From the NCBI RefSeq assembly GCF_024699925.1, contig NZ_JAJOMX010000001.1:1178001-1242000 (forward strand): a DNA stretch of 64,000 nucleotides. Reading direction: 5' to 3'. A model generated the notes under the pieces. That model did no database searches. It was not told where the DNA came from and worked only from the letters and a program-made list of their open reading frames with translations. Positions within the stretch are counted from its first letter, which is position 1. Each line of letters starts with the position of its first letter. Origin of the DNA: Mesorhizobium sp. J428. Lineage in GTDB: Bacteria; Pseudomonadota; Alphaproteobacteria; Rhizobiales; Rhizobiaceae. Below are positions 25,202-34,471 of the stretch, one piece after another. A program made the translations under genes and the position numbers.

Positions 25202-26356
25202 TTGATCGAACTGGCTCAGTGGCTGGCTCCGTTGGACGGTGAGAACCCGTCGGGGGAAGATTTGCGCAACGATGCCCGCTTCCATGACCTCGAGCGGATC
25301 CTGGAACCACAGGTGAAGGTCGTCTACGACGACCGCAACAAGCCGACGACGCAGGTCAGCACGCCGGTCGACTGGAACACGGTACTCGCACGGGCGGCCG
25401 AGCTGCGGATACATGGACGCGACCTGCGGTTGCTGGTCGTCGTGACGCGCGCGCTTGCCAACGAGGAAGGTCTCGGTGGCCTGGCAGAAGGGCTGACGCT
25501 CATTGCCAAAAGCTTCGAAGCCTATTGGGAGAACATGCATCCCATGTTGCGCGCCGGCCCGCCGCGCGACGCCGCGCTGCGCCGCATCAACGCGCTGCTC
25601 GATCTGCAGAATGGCCAATCCGGTTTGCTCAGCGACCTCAGGCAGCGGGCCATGTTTTTCTCCCCCGGCATCGGCGGGATAACCGGGCGCGATCTGGAGC
25701 AGGCCTGTCTTGACGATCGGGCAATGCTCCAGGAAGCCGCATCCGGCCTGAATGCGGCCGAGAAAGCGATCCTGTCCAAGGCGCATGAACAGCTGATCGG
25801 CCGCGTACGAACGGCGATGGCGGCGTTTGCGGACAGGTCGGCCACGGATCTCGCGGCCCTGGTCGAGGCGGCCCGCGCGGCGCGGTCGGCGATGGACCAG
25901 CTCGATGTCGTCGTGAACGCCCGGCTCGAGACTGTCGGCCCGGCGATCCCCGAGTTGAGCCGTTTCATCGACCGGGTGCTGGCGAGTCTGGAGCGTGTGC
26001 AGCCCGCCAAGGTCAGGGCCGAGCAGACGGTGAATCAAGCGGCGGCGCCCGCGGCGGCACCCCTCCCCAACGGTCACGTCGCGGACTTTCCCTCTTCGAT
26101 TTCCGCGACCGGTCTGCCCGATCGGATCACCTCTCGCGACGACGTCGTGAAGTGTCTCGACCTCGTTGTCGCGTTCTACGACCGGACGGAACCTTCGAGC
26201 CCCATTCCGCACCTGGCGCGCCGCGTCCGGCGGATGGTCCACATGGATTTCGTCGAGTTGATGGAAGATCTCGCGCCGTCGGGACTGAAGGAATTCCGGC
26301 TTCTCGCCGGCATGCAGGACAAAGACAAGAAAACCGCTCAGAAGGACGAAAGGTAG
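25202..26356 (+). CDS. tssA: T6SS protein TssA (ImpA N-terminal domain type)
   Basis: TssA links the baseplate and the growing sheath/tube. This 384-residue version begins MIELAQWLAPLDGENPSGED, the ImpA_N signature, with the following YDDRNKPTTQV and a well-conserved AYWENMHPMLRAG. The C-terminal part has PLPNG linker sequence then RDDVVKCLDLVVAFYDRTEPSSP, the conserved tail of short TssA proteins. The start is TTG at 25202, supported by an ACGGAGG site 6 bp upstream; the next in-frame ATG would lose the signature. It opens the tssABC-hcp-EFG run. Confidence 0.93.
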   Translation: MIELAQWLAPLDGENPSGEDLRNDARFHDLERILEPQVKVVYDDRNKPTTQVSTPVDWNTVLARAAELRIHGRDLRLLVVVTRALANEEGLGGLAEGLTLIAKSFEAYWENMHPMLRAGPPRDAALRRINALLDLQNGQSGLLSDLRQRAMFFSPGIGGITGRDLEQACLDDRAMLQEAASGLNAAEKAILSKAHEQLIGRVRTAMAAFADRSATDLAALVEAARAARSAMDQLDVVVNARLETVGPAIPELSRFIDRVLASLERVQPAKVRAEQTVNQAAAPAAAPLPNGHVADFPSSISATGLPDRITSRDDVVKCLDLVVAFYDRTEPSSPIPHLARRVRRMVHMDFVELMEDLAPSGLKEFRLLAGMQDKDKKTAQKDER

Positions 26357-26361
26357 CGTAC

Positions 26362-26895
26362 ATGGCCGAAAGCAAAGCCAAAGTCATAGAGCGAAACCGC
26401 GCACCCCGCGTGCAAATCGCTTATGACGTCGAGCACTATGGAAGCCCGACGACGATTGAACTGCCCTTCGTGATGGGCGTCATGGCCGATCTGGCCGGAG
26501 CCTCCCAGACGAAAGAAGCGCAGAAGACCTTGCAGGAGCGCGGCTTCGTCGAGACGGATGCGGGGCGTTTTCCGAAATTCATGGAAGCGCTTGGGCCGCG
26601 CGTGAAGGCGCGGGTCAAGAACGTGCTCCCGCAGGCAGACGGCAATGAACGCGACGAGGAACTCGCCGTCGATCTCACCTTCAGCAGTATGGGCGACTTC
26701 GCTCCGGACCGGATCGCCGAGCAGGTGCCGCAGCTTGCCGAGATCCTCAAGATGCGGCGGCAGCTGGAAGAGCTCCTTGGCTTCATGGACGGACGCGTCG
26801 ATGCGGAAAAGCGCATTGCCCAGATGCTGAACAACGAGCCGTTGCTCGCGCAGATCGCCGATCAGGCAATGAGCGAAGACAAGGGTGGAGAATAA
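26362..26895 (+). CDS. tssB: T6SS contractile sheath small subunit TssB (VipA)
   Basis: The 177-residue product has the VipA features: PRVQIAYDVEHYGSPTTIEL, LPFVMGVMADLAG, and a C-terminal helix with MRRQLEELLGFMDGRVDAE. It heterodimerises with TssC to form the cytoplasmic contractile sheath. ATG 26362 begins MAESKAKVIERNRAP, 5 bp after the tssA stop; an upstream in-frame extension overlaps tssA and was rejected. It has tssC 3 bp downstream. Confidence 0.95.
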   Translation: MAESKAKVIERNRAPRVQIAYDVEHYGSPTTIELPFVMGVMADLAGASQTKEAQKTLQERGFVETDAGRFPKFMEALGPRVKARVKNVLPQADGNERDEELAVDLTFSSMGDFAPDRIAEQVPQLAEILKMRRQLEELLGFMDGRVDAEKRIAQMLNNEPLLAQIADQAMSEDKGGE

Positions 26896-26898
26896 GCC

Positions 26899-28404
26899 AT
26901 GGCCGAGAAACAGAAGAGCACAGCCGCGGCATCCGAAGCCGAAGCCGTCGACCTGGGCGAGTTCAGCGAACTCCTCGAGAAGGACTTCAAGGTCAAGAAG
27001 GACGACAGCGAAAGGCTGCAGCAACTCGTCCGCAATCTGGCGCTTGCGGCGCAGTCGCGCTCCGAGACGACGACGATTTCATCGAATGCGATCCGTTCCA
27101 TCAAGTCGCTGATCGCCGGCATCGACAAGATGCTGTCGGCCCAGATGAACGAGATCCTGCACGCGCCGGAGGTGCGCGAGATGGAAGGGACCTGGCGCGG
27201 CCTCTGGTATCTCGTCAACAACACGGAGACGGACCAGAAGCTCAAGATCCGTGTAATGAACATCTCGAAGACCGAACTGGCGGACACGCTGGAGGACTTC
27301 GAGGGCCAGATGTGGGACCAGAGCCCCATCTTCAAGAAGACCTACACGGACGAGTATTCCATGTTCGGCGGCGAGCCGTTCGGCGTCATGATCGGCGCCT
27401 ATGAATTCTCGAACCATCCGCGCGATGTCGGCCTGCTTCGCAACATGTCCGGCATCTGCGCCTCGGCCCACATGCCGTTCATCGCAGCGGCGTCTCCCCG
27501 GCTCTTCAGAATGGACAGTTGGCAGGAGCTCCCAAATCCGCAGGATCTGCAGCAGATCGTCTCGAACCCGGCCTATGCGTCGTGGCAATCGCTGCGCGAA
27601 AGCGAGGACGCCCGCTACATCGGGCTGACCATGCCGCGCGTTCTCGCACGCCTTCCCTACGGCGCCGAGACCGTCCCTGTGAAAGGTTTCGCATTCGAAG
27701 AGGAAGTTCAGGGCGATCATAACAAATATGTCTGGATGAACGCGGCTTTTCCGATGGGTGTGAATATCAACAGGAGCCACAAGTTGTACGGCTGGGGCAC
27801 GCAGATCAGGGGCGTCGAGAATGGCGGAACAGTCCTGAACCTGCCGGTTCACTCGTTCCCGACCGACGACGGCTCGATCGCGATGAAGTGCCCGACGGAG
27901 GTCGCGATCGACGACCGCCGCGAAGCCGAACTGGCCAAGCTGGGGCTGATGCCGATCCTGCACCGCAAGAACACCGATCTTGCAGCCTTCATCGGCGCCC
28001 ATTCCCTCCAGGACGACGAGACCCGCGCCGGCCGCCTGGTCGATCCCGACGCGCAGTCGAACGAGCGGTTGAGCGCCAACCTGCCCTACCTGTTCCCCGT
28101 GTCGCGCTTCGCGCACTACCTCAAGGCGATCGCCCGCGACAAGGTTGGCTCGTTCAAGGAACGCGCCGACATGCAGATCTGGCTGACGGAGTGGATCAAC
28201 CGTTACGTGCTCGCCAATCCGGCGTTTGCCGACGACAAGGCGCGGGCGAAGCGTCCTCTCGCCGCAGCCGAGGTTCAGGTCGACAGCGTCGAGGGGCGTC
28301 CCGGCTACTACAACGCCCGCTTCTATCTGCGGCCGCACTACCAGCTCGAGGGCATCAACGCATCGTTGCGCCTCGTATCCGAACTGCCTTCCGTGAAGTC
28401 GTGA
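26899..28404 (+). CDS. tssC: T6SS contractile sheath large subunit TssC (VipB)
   Basis: The 501-residue sheath subunit contains EMEGTWRGLWYLVNNTETD, GEPFGVMIGAYEFSNHP, the FEEEVQGDHNKYVWMNAAF region and a C-terminal EVQVDSVEGRPGYYNARFYL followed by RPHYQLEGINASLRLVSELP, all EvpB/VipB hallmarks. Length is normal and no frame problem is seen. It follows tssB by 3 bp, as expected for stoichiometric co-translation. Confidence 0.96.
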   Translation: MAEKQKSTAAASEAEAVDLGEFSELLEKDFKVKKDDSERLQQLVRNLALAAQSRSETTTISSNAIRSIKSLIAGIDKMLSAQMNEILHAPEVREMEGTWRGLWYLVNNTETDQKLKIRVMNISKTELADTLEDFEGQMWDQSPIFKKTYTDEYSMFGGEPFGVMIGAYEFSNHPRDVGLLRNMSGICASAHMPFIAAASPRLFRMDSWQELPNPQDLQQIVSNPAYASWQSLRESEDARYIGLTMPRVLARLPYGAETVPVKGFAFEEEVQGDHNKYVWMNAAFPMGVNINRSHKLYGWGTQIRGVENGGTVLNLPVHSFPTDDGSIAMKCPTEVAIDDRREAELAKLGLMPILHRKNTDLAAFIGAHSLQDDETRAGRLVDPDAQSNERLSANLPYLFPVSRFAHYLKAIARDKVGSFKERADMQIWLTEWINRYVLANPAFADDKARAKRPLAAAEVQVDSVEGRPGYYNARFYLRPHYQLEGINASLRLVSELPSVKS

Positions 28405-28431
28405 CTGTTCGTTTGAGAAATGGAGCGCGAA

Positions 28432-28896
28432 ATGCCTGATACGAGAACGAAGATCGACGGATTTCTAAAGGTTCCAGACATTCCGGGCCCGAGCGAACGC
28501 GACGGCCATGAGGAAGAGATCGAGGTCTACGGCGTCGATTTTTCGATGGTCGCGCCTCACGATCCGAACTCGCTGTCCCGTCGCGGTCGTGTCGCGCTCG
28601 GCGCGGTCGAGTTCACCAAGCACTACGACAAGTCGTCGCCCTATCTGAAACAAGCACTCTATGAGAACACCAAACTCGACGAGGTGGTGTTCACCTGCCG
28701 GCGCACGATCGAGGGCGAAACCAGCGATTATCTGGTGGTGACGATGACCGACGCCTCGGTCATTTCCTACAACATGCACCACAGTCCCGACGAACCCGAC
28801 GTGATCGAAGACAAGGTCGGATTCGCCTACAAGAAGATCAAGTTCGTCTACGACGACGACCACGAGACAGAGATGAATGTCGCGACCGGAGTCTGA
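28432..28896 (+). CDS. hcp: T6SS inner tube protein Hcp (TssD)
   Basis: The 154-residue product is a canonical Hcp: MPDTRTKIDGFLKVPDIPG, then EEIEVYGVDFSM, RGRVALGAVEFTKHYDKSSP, YLKQALYENTKLDEVVFTCR, and a C-terminal FAYKKIKFVYDDD. Hcp hexamers stack into the expelled tube and can carry small effectors. The ATG at 28432 follows GGAG at 28422-28425; an in-frame ATG four codons upstream is less well placed. Its last 20 bp overlap the tssE gene. Confidence 0.94.
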   Translation: MPDTRTKIDGFLKVPDIPGPSERDGHEEEIEVYGVDFSMVAPHDPNSLSRRGRVALGAVEFTKHYDKSSPYLKQALYENTKLDEVVFTCRRTIEGETSDYLVVTMTDASVISYNMHHSPDEPDVIEDKVGFAYKKIKFVYDDDHETEMNVATGV

Positions 28897-29644
28897 GCGA
28901 CTAGGCCGACGACCGGACAGGGGACTCGCGTCCGCGGCGGGCGGAAGCTCGGCAACGCGCGAGACCCTGCAGCCGTCGCTCTGGGATCGGCTGGTCGACG
29001 ACATGCCGGGACTGGAGACGGAGATCGACGCGATGCGCCGCTCCGCAGATGCCGAGATCGGCGCCGAGCGCGTGCAGACGCTGCTCGGCGGCAGTGTGCG
29101 TGCAATCGAAGCCGCTCCCGATCTCAGCGCCGAACAAAAGCAGAAGCTGCAGCGCCTCGCCTTCCAGACGCGTCGTCGCGATGAGCTTCAGACGCTGAAC
29201 GTCGTCGTGTCGAACAGGGTTCTGCGCGAGGCGGTGCGCCGCGACATAGAGGCGCTGTTCAACACCGAACGATACGAGGCCGTTCCCCTTCGATCCGAAT
29301 GGGAGGCGGAGCATTTCGACGACGGCATCCTCGACCTTGCAGACTTTCCCGAGGTGCGAAGAAGCGTCGTCAACTACGGCGTGCCGCCCTTCTCCGGCCG
29401 ATCGTCGCGCGATTTCGATCGCGATGAATTGGCCCGCGAGATCCGCGCGGTGCTCGCAACCTTCGAGCCGAGGCTGAAGCAGGGGGCGACCAAGGTCGAC
29501 GTGACGCTCGGCGACAAGACGAGCGGCGTGAGGATCGAGATCGACGCGGTGCTGATCACAACGCCAAGCCCGGAGCGCATGCGCCTACGCACCACCATCA
29601 ACCTCGAGAACGGCAAGGCTCGAACCGAATTCAGGGACGGCTGA
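28877..29644 (+). CDS. tssE: T6SS baseplate protein TssE (gp25-like)
   Basis: The 255-residue product has the TssE N-terminal QPSLWDRLVDDMPGLE motif and the gp25 core with DFPEVRRSVVNYGVPPFSGR, REIRAVLATFEPRLKQGATK and VRIEIDAVLI. TssE is the sheath-initiating wedge subunit. It is longer than typical TssE (around 140-180 residues) because of an inserted stretch of about 100 residues between the N-terminal motif and the gp25 core (roughly residues 50-145). It starts inside the end of hcp and its stop is 2 bp before tssF. Confidence 0.88.
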   Translation: MSRPESERLGRRPDRGLASAAGGSSATRETLQPSLWDRLVDDMPGLETEIDAMRRSADAEIGAERVQTLLGGSVRAIEAAPDLSAEQKQKLQRLAFQTRRRDELQTLNVVVSNRVLREAVRRDIEALFNTERYEAVPLRSEWEAEHFDDGILDLADFPEVRRSVVNYGVPPFSGRSSRDFDRDELAREIRAVLATFEPRLKQGATKVDVTLGDKTSGVRIEIDAVLITTPSPERMRLRTTINLENGKARTEFRDG

Positions 29645-29646
29645 CG

Positions 29647-31521
29647 ATGGATCGGGCTTTCCTGGAATATTACGAGGAAGAGCTGACCCACATACGCGCC
29701 CTCGCCGCGGAATTCGCCGACATGCATCCGACGATCGCGCGCAACCTATCGCTCGATACGGTGCCCTGCCCTGACCCCTATGTGGAACGACTGCTCGACG
29801 GCGTCGCGTTCCTGGCGGCGCGAACCCGGCTGAAGGTCGACGCAGAGCGCTCACGCTTCTCCCGCAGCGTGCTGGACCTGCTCTATCCGGACCTTGTCTC
29901 ACCGACCCCGGCGACGGGCATGGCGGTGCTCAAGCCGGGACAGCAGGTCCACACGATGGACGCCGGGCACGTTATCGCCCGCGGCACCCGGCTCATCTCG
30001 GGATTGCTGCCCGGCATATCGACCAGAGCGACCTACTGCACGGCGCAGGACGTCCATCTCTGGCCACTGGACGTGGCATCGGTCCGCTACCTTCAGGACA
30101 AGAGTTCGATAGCGAATGCAGGCATCGCGGCGGCCAAGGGCCAAAGCGCGGAGTCCGCACTCTGTCTTACGCTGGCGCGCATCGGCAAAGGCAATCTGAG
30201 CGACCTCGCGGTCGATCAGCTTCGCTTCTGCTTCGCCGGACGCACCAAGGCGCCGCTCATCTTCGACGCCATCTTCGGCGCCTGCTCGGGCGTCGGCGCC
30301 CGGCCCGAGGCGCGCGCGGGCCAGCTGTCGCCACTTCCCATGCCCGCCATGGTGGGCATTTCGGATTCCGAAGCCCTGATGCCGCGCACCCGCTCGAGCT
30401 TCGAGGGATACCGGCTGCTGCGCGAGTATTTCATGATGCCGGAGCGCTTCCATTACGCCCGCATCGAGGGGTTGCGGCCGACTTTTCGGGTCTGTTCGGG
30501 GCGGCTGGACATCGTGTTTCTGTTCAAGCGGCCCGCGCCCGAGCTGGCGGATCTGACACCGGCCGATTTCGAACTCTTCGCCACGCCAATCATCAATCTG
30601 TTCGAGCGCGAGTGCAACATCGTCGAACTGGACGCGCGCAGAACGCGCCAGCCGGTCTATGCCGACCGCACGCGGCCGCGCGACTTCGAGATCTTCCGCA
30701 TCACCCGCGTTGCGGACGCCGACCACGTCGGCCCGGAGGCGTCCATTCCCGAACTCTTCAGCCTCGGGCAGAACCGCGGCAGCGGCTGGGTTTATTCGAC
30801 CGAACGGCGGCCGCGGCGAGCGACGGAGGACGAACGGCGTCAGGGCGTCACACGCGCTTCTTACGTCGGCGACGACGTGTTCCTCTCAGTGTCGCGGCGG
30901 CCGGACGGGACCAGGTCCGACCGACCGAAGCGGATCGACATCGTCGCGCTATGCACTAACCGCGACCTCCCCATTCTGGACGATACGCCGACGCTGACGC
31001 TCGACGGTGGCGACCCCGTCGAGTCTATCAGGCTGATAGGCGCCCTGCGCCAGCCGCAAAGATCGATTGCGGCGTCGCTGCCTGCCAGCGCGGAGGGCGA
31101 GTCGCGCGCGGACGAGCTGGCCTGGCGCCTGGTCTCGCAACTGTCCCTCAATTTTCTCAGCCTAGCGGCGGACGGCCGGGGCGCCGACCCGCTGCACGCG
31201 CTGATCGATCTCTATGCCGAGAGGGGCGATCCCGGCCTCGCCAGGCACGTGCGCTCGATCGCGCGCGTCTCGTCAAGGCCGGTGGTGGAACGGCTGGTGA
31301 TCGAGGGGCCGATGTGTTTCGGGCGCGGGGTGGAGGTGTCGCTCGACATCGACCAGTCGGTGCTGACCGGCCACAGCGCGCTCCTGCTGTCGGCCCTGCT
31401 CTCGCGTCTCTTCGCCCGATATGCCGGCATCAACGGGTTCGTGCGGACGCGCTCGCGACTGCTGCAGAAACAGGAGGATGTGCTGTGGCCGATGTCGCCA
31501 GGCAATCGCCACCTGATCTAG
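29647..31521 (+). CDS. tssF: T6SS baseplate protein TssF
   Basis: The 624-residue wedge protein begins MDRAFLEYYEEELTHIRALA, the family signature, with PTIARNLSLDTVPCPDPYVERLLDG and LLYPDLVSPTPATGMAVLKP; further in are SSFEGYRLLREYFMMPERF and LPILDDTPTLTLDG. The C-terminus has VEVSLDIDQSVLTGHSALLLS. Length and motifs are normal. It overlaps the start of tssG by 37 bp. Confidence 0.95.
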   Translation: MDRAFLEYYEEELTHIRALAAEFADMHPTIARNLSLDTVPCPDPYVERLLDGVAFLAARTRLKVDAERSRFSRSVLDLLYPDLVSPTPATGMAVLKPGQQVHTMDAGHVIARGTRLISGLLPGISTRATYCTAQDVHLWPLDVASVRYLQDKSSIANAGIAAAKGQSAESALCLTLARIGKGNLSDLAVDQLRFCFAGRTKAPLIFDAIFGACSGVGARPEARAGQLSPLPMPAMVGISDSEALMPRTRSSFEGYRLLREYFMMPERFHYARIEGLRPTFRVCSGRLDIVFLFKRPAPELADLTPADFELFATPIINLFERECNIVELDARRTRQPVYADRTRPRDFEIFRITRVADADHVGPEASIPELFSLGQNRGSGWVYSTERRPRRATEDERRQGVTRASYVGDDVFLSVSRRPDGTRSDRPKRIDIVALCTNRDLPILDDTPTLTLDGGDPVESIRLIGALRQPQRSIAASLPASAEGESRADELAWRLVSQLSLNFLSLAADGRGADPLHALIDLYAERGDPGLARHVRSIARVSSRPVVERLVIEGPMCFGRGVEVSLDIDQSVLTGHSALLLSALLSRLFARYAGINGFVRTRSRLLQKQEDVLWPMSPGNRHLI

Positions 31522-32558
31522 GGCAGCGGAACGCGGATGAAGCCGGGCTGTCGGAGGCGTTCGACTTCTTCGAACTGCTGCGCCGCCTCGAGCAGGACGG
31601 CCGGACGTTCGGGCAGGCAGGCGGGCCGGAGCTCGAGCCGGCGCGCATCGGCCAGCAGATCCGCCTCGGTTTCGCGACCGACGACGTTGCCGGCTTCGAG
31701 GGAGCGACCGCGAACCGGCCGGCCCAGGTGACGGTCGCCAATATCGGCCTCCTCGGTCCGGAAGGGCCGATGCCCTTGCACATCACGCGCTGGGTTCTCG
31801 ACCGCCTGTCGCAGCGCTGGTTCGCGGGCGCAGATGCGAGGCAGACGAGCGACACGACCTTCGTCGATTTCGTCAACATGCTGCAGCACAGGCTGATTGC
31901 GCTGTTCTACCGGGCGTGGGCGGACCAGACCCCCGCGGTCCAGGTGGAGCGCCGGGGCGGCGGACGAGTGGAGGCCATGCTGGCCGCGCTGGCGGGCATC
32001 GGCCTGCCGGGGACCCGCAATCCGGCAGATCCGGAACTCGATACGGTCAAGCTCCGCCAGGCGACGGCATTGGCGAACCAGGTCGACGGCGCCGAGCGCC
32101 TCACTCTGTTCGTCGCCGAAGCCTTCGACGTTCCGGTCGCACTCAAGGAGTTCGTCGCAGTCTGGATGCCCATCCCCAAGTCCCTCCAGACCCGCCTGGG
32201 CGGCGCTTACGCGGCGCTCGGCGCCGGGGCGACCATCGGACCGCGCACGTTCACCCGGCAGAGCCGCGTGGAGCTTCGGATCGGCCCAATGGGCATCGCC
32301 GACTACCTGTCGTTCCTGCCGGGCGGCCCGCGTCTCAAATCTCTCAAGCGGGCATTGCGGGACCTTACCGAAGACAATGTGGATGTCGATGTGCGGCTTG
32401 TCCTGGCGAAGGCGGAGATCCCTCCCCCGAAGCTCGGAGCGGCCCTGCTTGGGCGGACAACATGGCTTGCGCCCCCTCCTGAAAGGGGAGATGCTGAGGA
32501 CATGCGGCTGCGGGCAGTCGTTGGATGGCGGCCGGAAATCACAGAGGTCGGCACATGA
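31485..32558 (+). CDS. tssG: T6SS baseplate protein TssG
   Basis: The 357-residue product has the TssG pattern AFDFFELLRRLEQ, RIGQQIRLGFATDD, TVANIGLLGPEGPMPLHIT and DTTFVDFVNMLQHRLIALFY, completing the TssE-F-G wedge. I place the start at GTG 31485, 6 bp after an AGGAGG site and inside the tssF end; a longer in-frame extension to 31314 is only shadow sequence of tssF. Its stop overlaps the FHA gene start as ATGA. Confidence 0.92.
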   Translation: MADVARQSPPDLGQRNADEAGLSEAFDFFELLRRLEQDGRTFGQAGGPELEPARIGQQIRLGFATDDVAGFEGATANRPAQVTVANIGLLGPEGPMPLHITRWVLDRLSQRWFAGADARQTSDTTFVDFVNMLQHRLIALFYRAWADQTPAVQVERRGGGRVEAMLAALAGIGLPGTRNPADPELDTVKLRQATALANQVDGAERLTLFVAEAFDVPVALKEFVAVWMPIPKSLQTRLGGAYAALGAGATIGPRTFTRQSRVELRIGPMGIADYLSFLPGGPRLKSLKRALRDLTEDNVDVDVRLVLAKAEIPPPKLGAALLGRTTWLAPPPERGDAEDMRLRAVVGWRPEITEVGT

Positions 32559-33967
32559 GCTTGGTGCTCACCCTTGAGCATGGACCACGCACCCAGGCCG
32601 TGCGCGAGGCAAGGCTCGAAACGGGCGAGCTGGTGATCGGACGCAGCCCCGAAGCGGATTGGCAGATCGAAGACCCGGAAATGTTCGTCTCCCGCGCCCA
32701 CTGCAGGATCTCGGGAGGACCGGACGACTACGTCGTCACGGACATATCGAGCAGCGGGCTCTACATAGACGACTCGGCCAGCCCGCTCGGCTCCGGGAAT
32801 TCCACGCGTCTGCGCCACGGAATGCGGCTCCGCCTGGGCGACTACGTGCTGTGGGTCGCCGTAAGGGCGGATCGCGCGGCCACGCCCGAGCAGCCGCAGC
32901 CCGTGGGCCACGTGTCGCGTCCCCCGGTCAGCCTCGACAAGGACGATTTCTTCCTGATCAAGTCGGTGGAAGAGCCGCCGCGCCCGCGTCCGGCTGAACT
33001 GCCGAGATCGTTCGAGCAGCCGAAGCCGGGACAGGACCAGCCATTCCGGGAGCGCAATTCCCAGGCCTTCGACGACCCGTTTAGCCTCGACCCCGTGTCC
33101 AGCAGGAGAGCGCCGGCCGAGACCAGGCCGCGCACGTCGATCGATCCGCTGGGCTTCGGCAATCCGCCGGTCGAGCCGCCTCGACAGCCGGATCCCTCGC
33201 CTCGGCCTGCCTTCAGCGCCGACTTCTCCTTCGGCCCCGCGCCCGTCCGCGAGGCTGTGCCGGAACCGCCGGCGCGGGCTCTCCCGCAGCAGCCAGCGGC
33301 GCCATGGGAGATCGCACCGCGGCGCCCGGCTGAACGCGCACCCGCGCCGGACGTCGCGCGCGCCGCAACGGCGGGCGAGGCCTTTCGCGGCGCGCAGCCC
33401 GACGAGTTGCGCGCGGCCTTCCTGCGCGGTCTTGGCATTGGCGACGATGCCACGGCTTCGCGCGATCCGGTTGCCGAGATGGAGAAATTCGGCCGCGAGT
33501 ATCGCCTGATGCTGGACGGGCTGATGCAGCTCCTGCGCAAGCGCGCCGAGGAAAAGGGCAATGCACGCGTCGCCCAGACGGTGATCGGCTCGTCCGAGGT
33601 GAACCCGCTGAAATTCCTGCCGACGGTCGAAGACGTGCTTGCGACGATCATGGCGGAACGCAGCCCGGGCTTCCTTGGGGGCGAAGCGGCGATCGGCGAC
33701 AGCGTGCGCGATCTTGCGCAACACCATGTCCGCGCCTGGCGCGGGGTCCAGGGCGCCCTGCGGCGCATGATCGACCGCTTCGATCCCGAAGCGATCGAGG
33801 AAGAACTGAAATCGAATTCGGCCCTGGGAACCCTCCTGTCCGGCGGCCGCAGCGCGAGACTGTGGGAACTCTACCGGAAGCGCCATCGCGAGATCGCCCA
33901 GAGTGCGGAGACGCGCTTCCTCGGCGAGATCGGTGCCGACTTCCGCGACGCCTATGAGGAGGAGTGA
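32555..33967 (+). CDS. tagH: T6SS FHA-domain protein (TagH/Fha family), copy 1
   Basis: The 470-residue cytoplasmic protein has an N-terminal FHA domain (LVIGRSPEADWQIEDPEMFV then SRAHCRISG, residues about 25-95) that recognises phosphothreonine, a long Pro/Ala/Arg-rich linker (about 110-290), and the TagH C-terminal domain (KFGREYRLMLDGLMQLLRKR, GSSEVNPLKFLPTVEDVLATI, AHVHRAW-like helix). Fha proteins are the phospho-switch of the PpkA/PppA pathway. Kinase and phosphatase genes lie in this same locus about 23 kb downstream, next to a second TagH-type gene. Confidence 0.92.
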   Translation: MSLVLTLEHGPRTQAVREARLETGELVIGRSPEADWQIEDPEMFVSRAHCRISGGPDDYVVTDISSSGLYIDDSASPLGSGNSTRLRHGMRLRLGDYVLWVAVRADRAATPEQPQPVGHVSRPPVSLDKDDFFLIKSVEEPPRPRPAELPRSFEQPKPGQDQPFRERNSQAFDDPFSLDPVSSRRAPAETRPRTSIDPLGFGNPPVEPPRQPDPSPRPAFSADFSFGPAPVREAVPEPPARALPQQPAAPWEIAPRRPAERAPAPDVARAATAGEAFRGAQPDELRAAFLRGLGIGDDATASRDPVAEMEKFGREYRLMLDGLMQLLRKRAEEKGNARVAQTVIGSSEVNPLKFLPTVEDVLATIMAERSPGFLGGEAAIGDSVRDLAQHHVRAWRGVQGALRRMIDRFDPEAIEEELKSNSALGTLLSGGRSARLWELYRKRHREIAQSAETRFLGEIGADFRDAYEEE

Positions 33968-33970
33968 GAG

Positions 33971-34471
33971 ATGACCAGCCGCCGCGCCGTCCTCGCCGTC
34001 CTTGGCTCCCTTGCCTCCGTGGTCTTCACCACGGGTTTCCTGTTCGCGCCGAAGCCGTCGAAGATCAACGTCAAGGTGTCGGGAGGCGCCGGCATGAATC
34101 CCGGGCCGAACGGCGGCGACCGGCCGGTCGTCGTCATGATCTACCGGCTGCGCAGCACCGGCACCTTCGACCAGGCGGACTACTTCGCGCTCGAAGCCGA
34201 CGCTGCGGCGACCCTCGGAGGAGACCTGATGGGGTCCGACACGCTCGCCGTGGCGCCGGGCAAGCTGGCGTCGAAGATGATCACCGTCGAGCCCGAGGCG
34301 GCGGCGCTCGGCTTCGTCGCGTTCGTGCGCGAGCCGACCGGCCGGCAGTGGAAGGTCACGAAGGCGATGTCTCCGGGATCGAAACTGACGATCGGCATAG
34401 CATTGGGCCGCGGAGGCATGTCGGTCAGCAGCCGCAAGGACGGGCTCTTCTCATCTCAGGACAACAGGTGA
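33971..34471 (+). CDS. tssJ: T6SS TssJ-like protein without a lipobox
   Basis: The 166-residue product starts MTSRRAVLAVLGSLASVVFT, a signal or anchor segment, then a beta-rich domain with VSGGAGMNPGPNGGDRPVVV and MIYRLRSTGTFDQADYFALE, and VAFVREPTGRQWKV, matching TssJ (SciN). TssJ is normally an outer membrane lipoprotein that binds TssM. Here there is no cysteine anywhere in the protein, so it cannot be lipidated; it would be anchored by its N-terminal helix or be periplasmic. Position between tagH and tssK is the usual one. Its stop overlaps tssK by one base. Confidence 0.88.
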   Translation: MTSRRAVLAVLGSLASVVFTTGFLFAPKPSKINVKVSGGAGMNPGPNGGDRPVVVMIYRLRSTGTFDQADYFALEADAAATLGGDLMGSDTLAVAPGKLASKMITVEPEAAALGFVAFVREPTGRQWKVTKAMSPGSKLTIGIALGRGGMSVSSRKDGLFSSQDNR

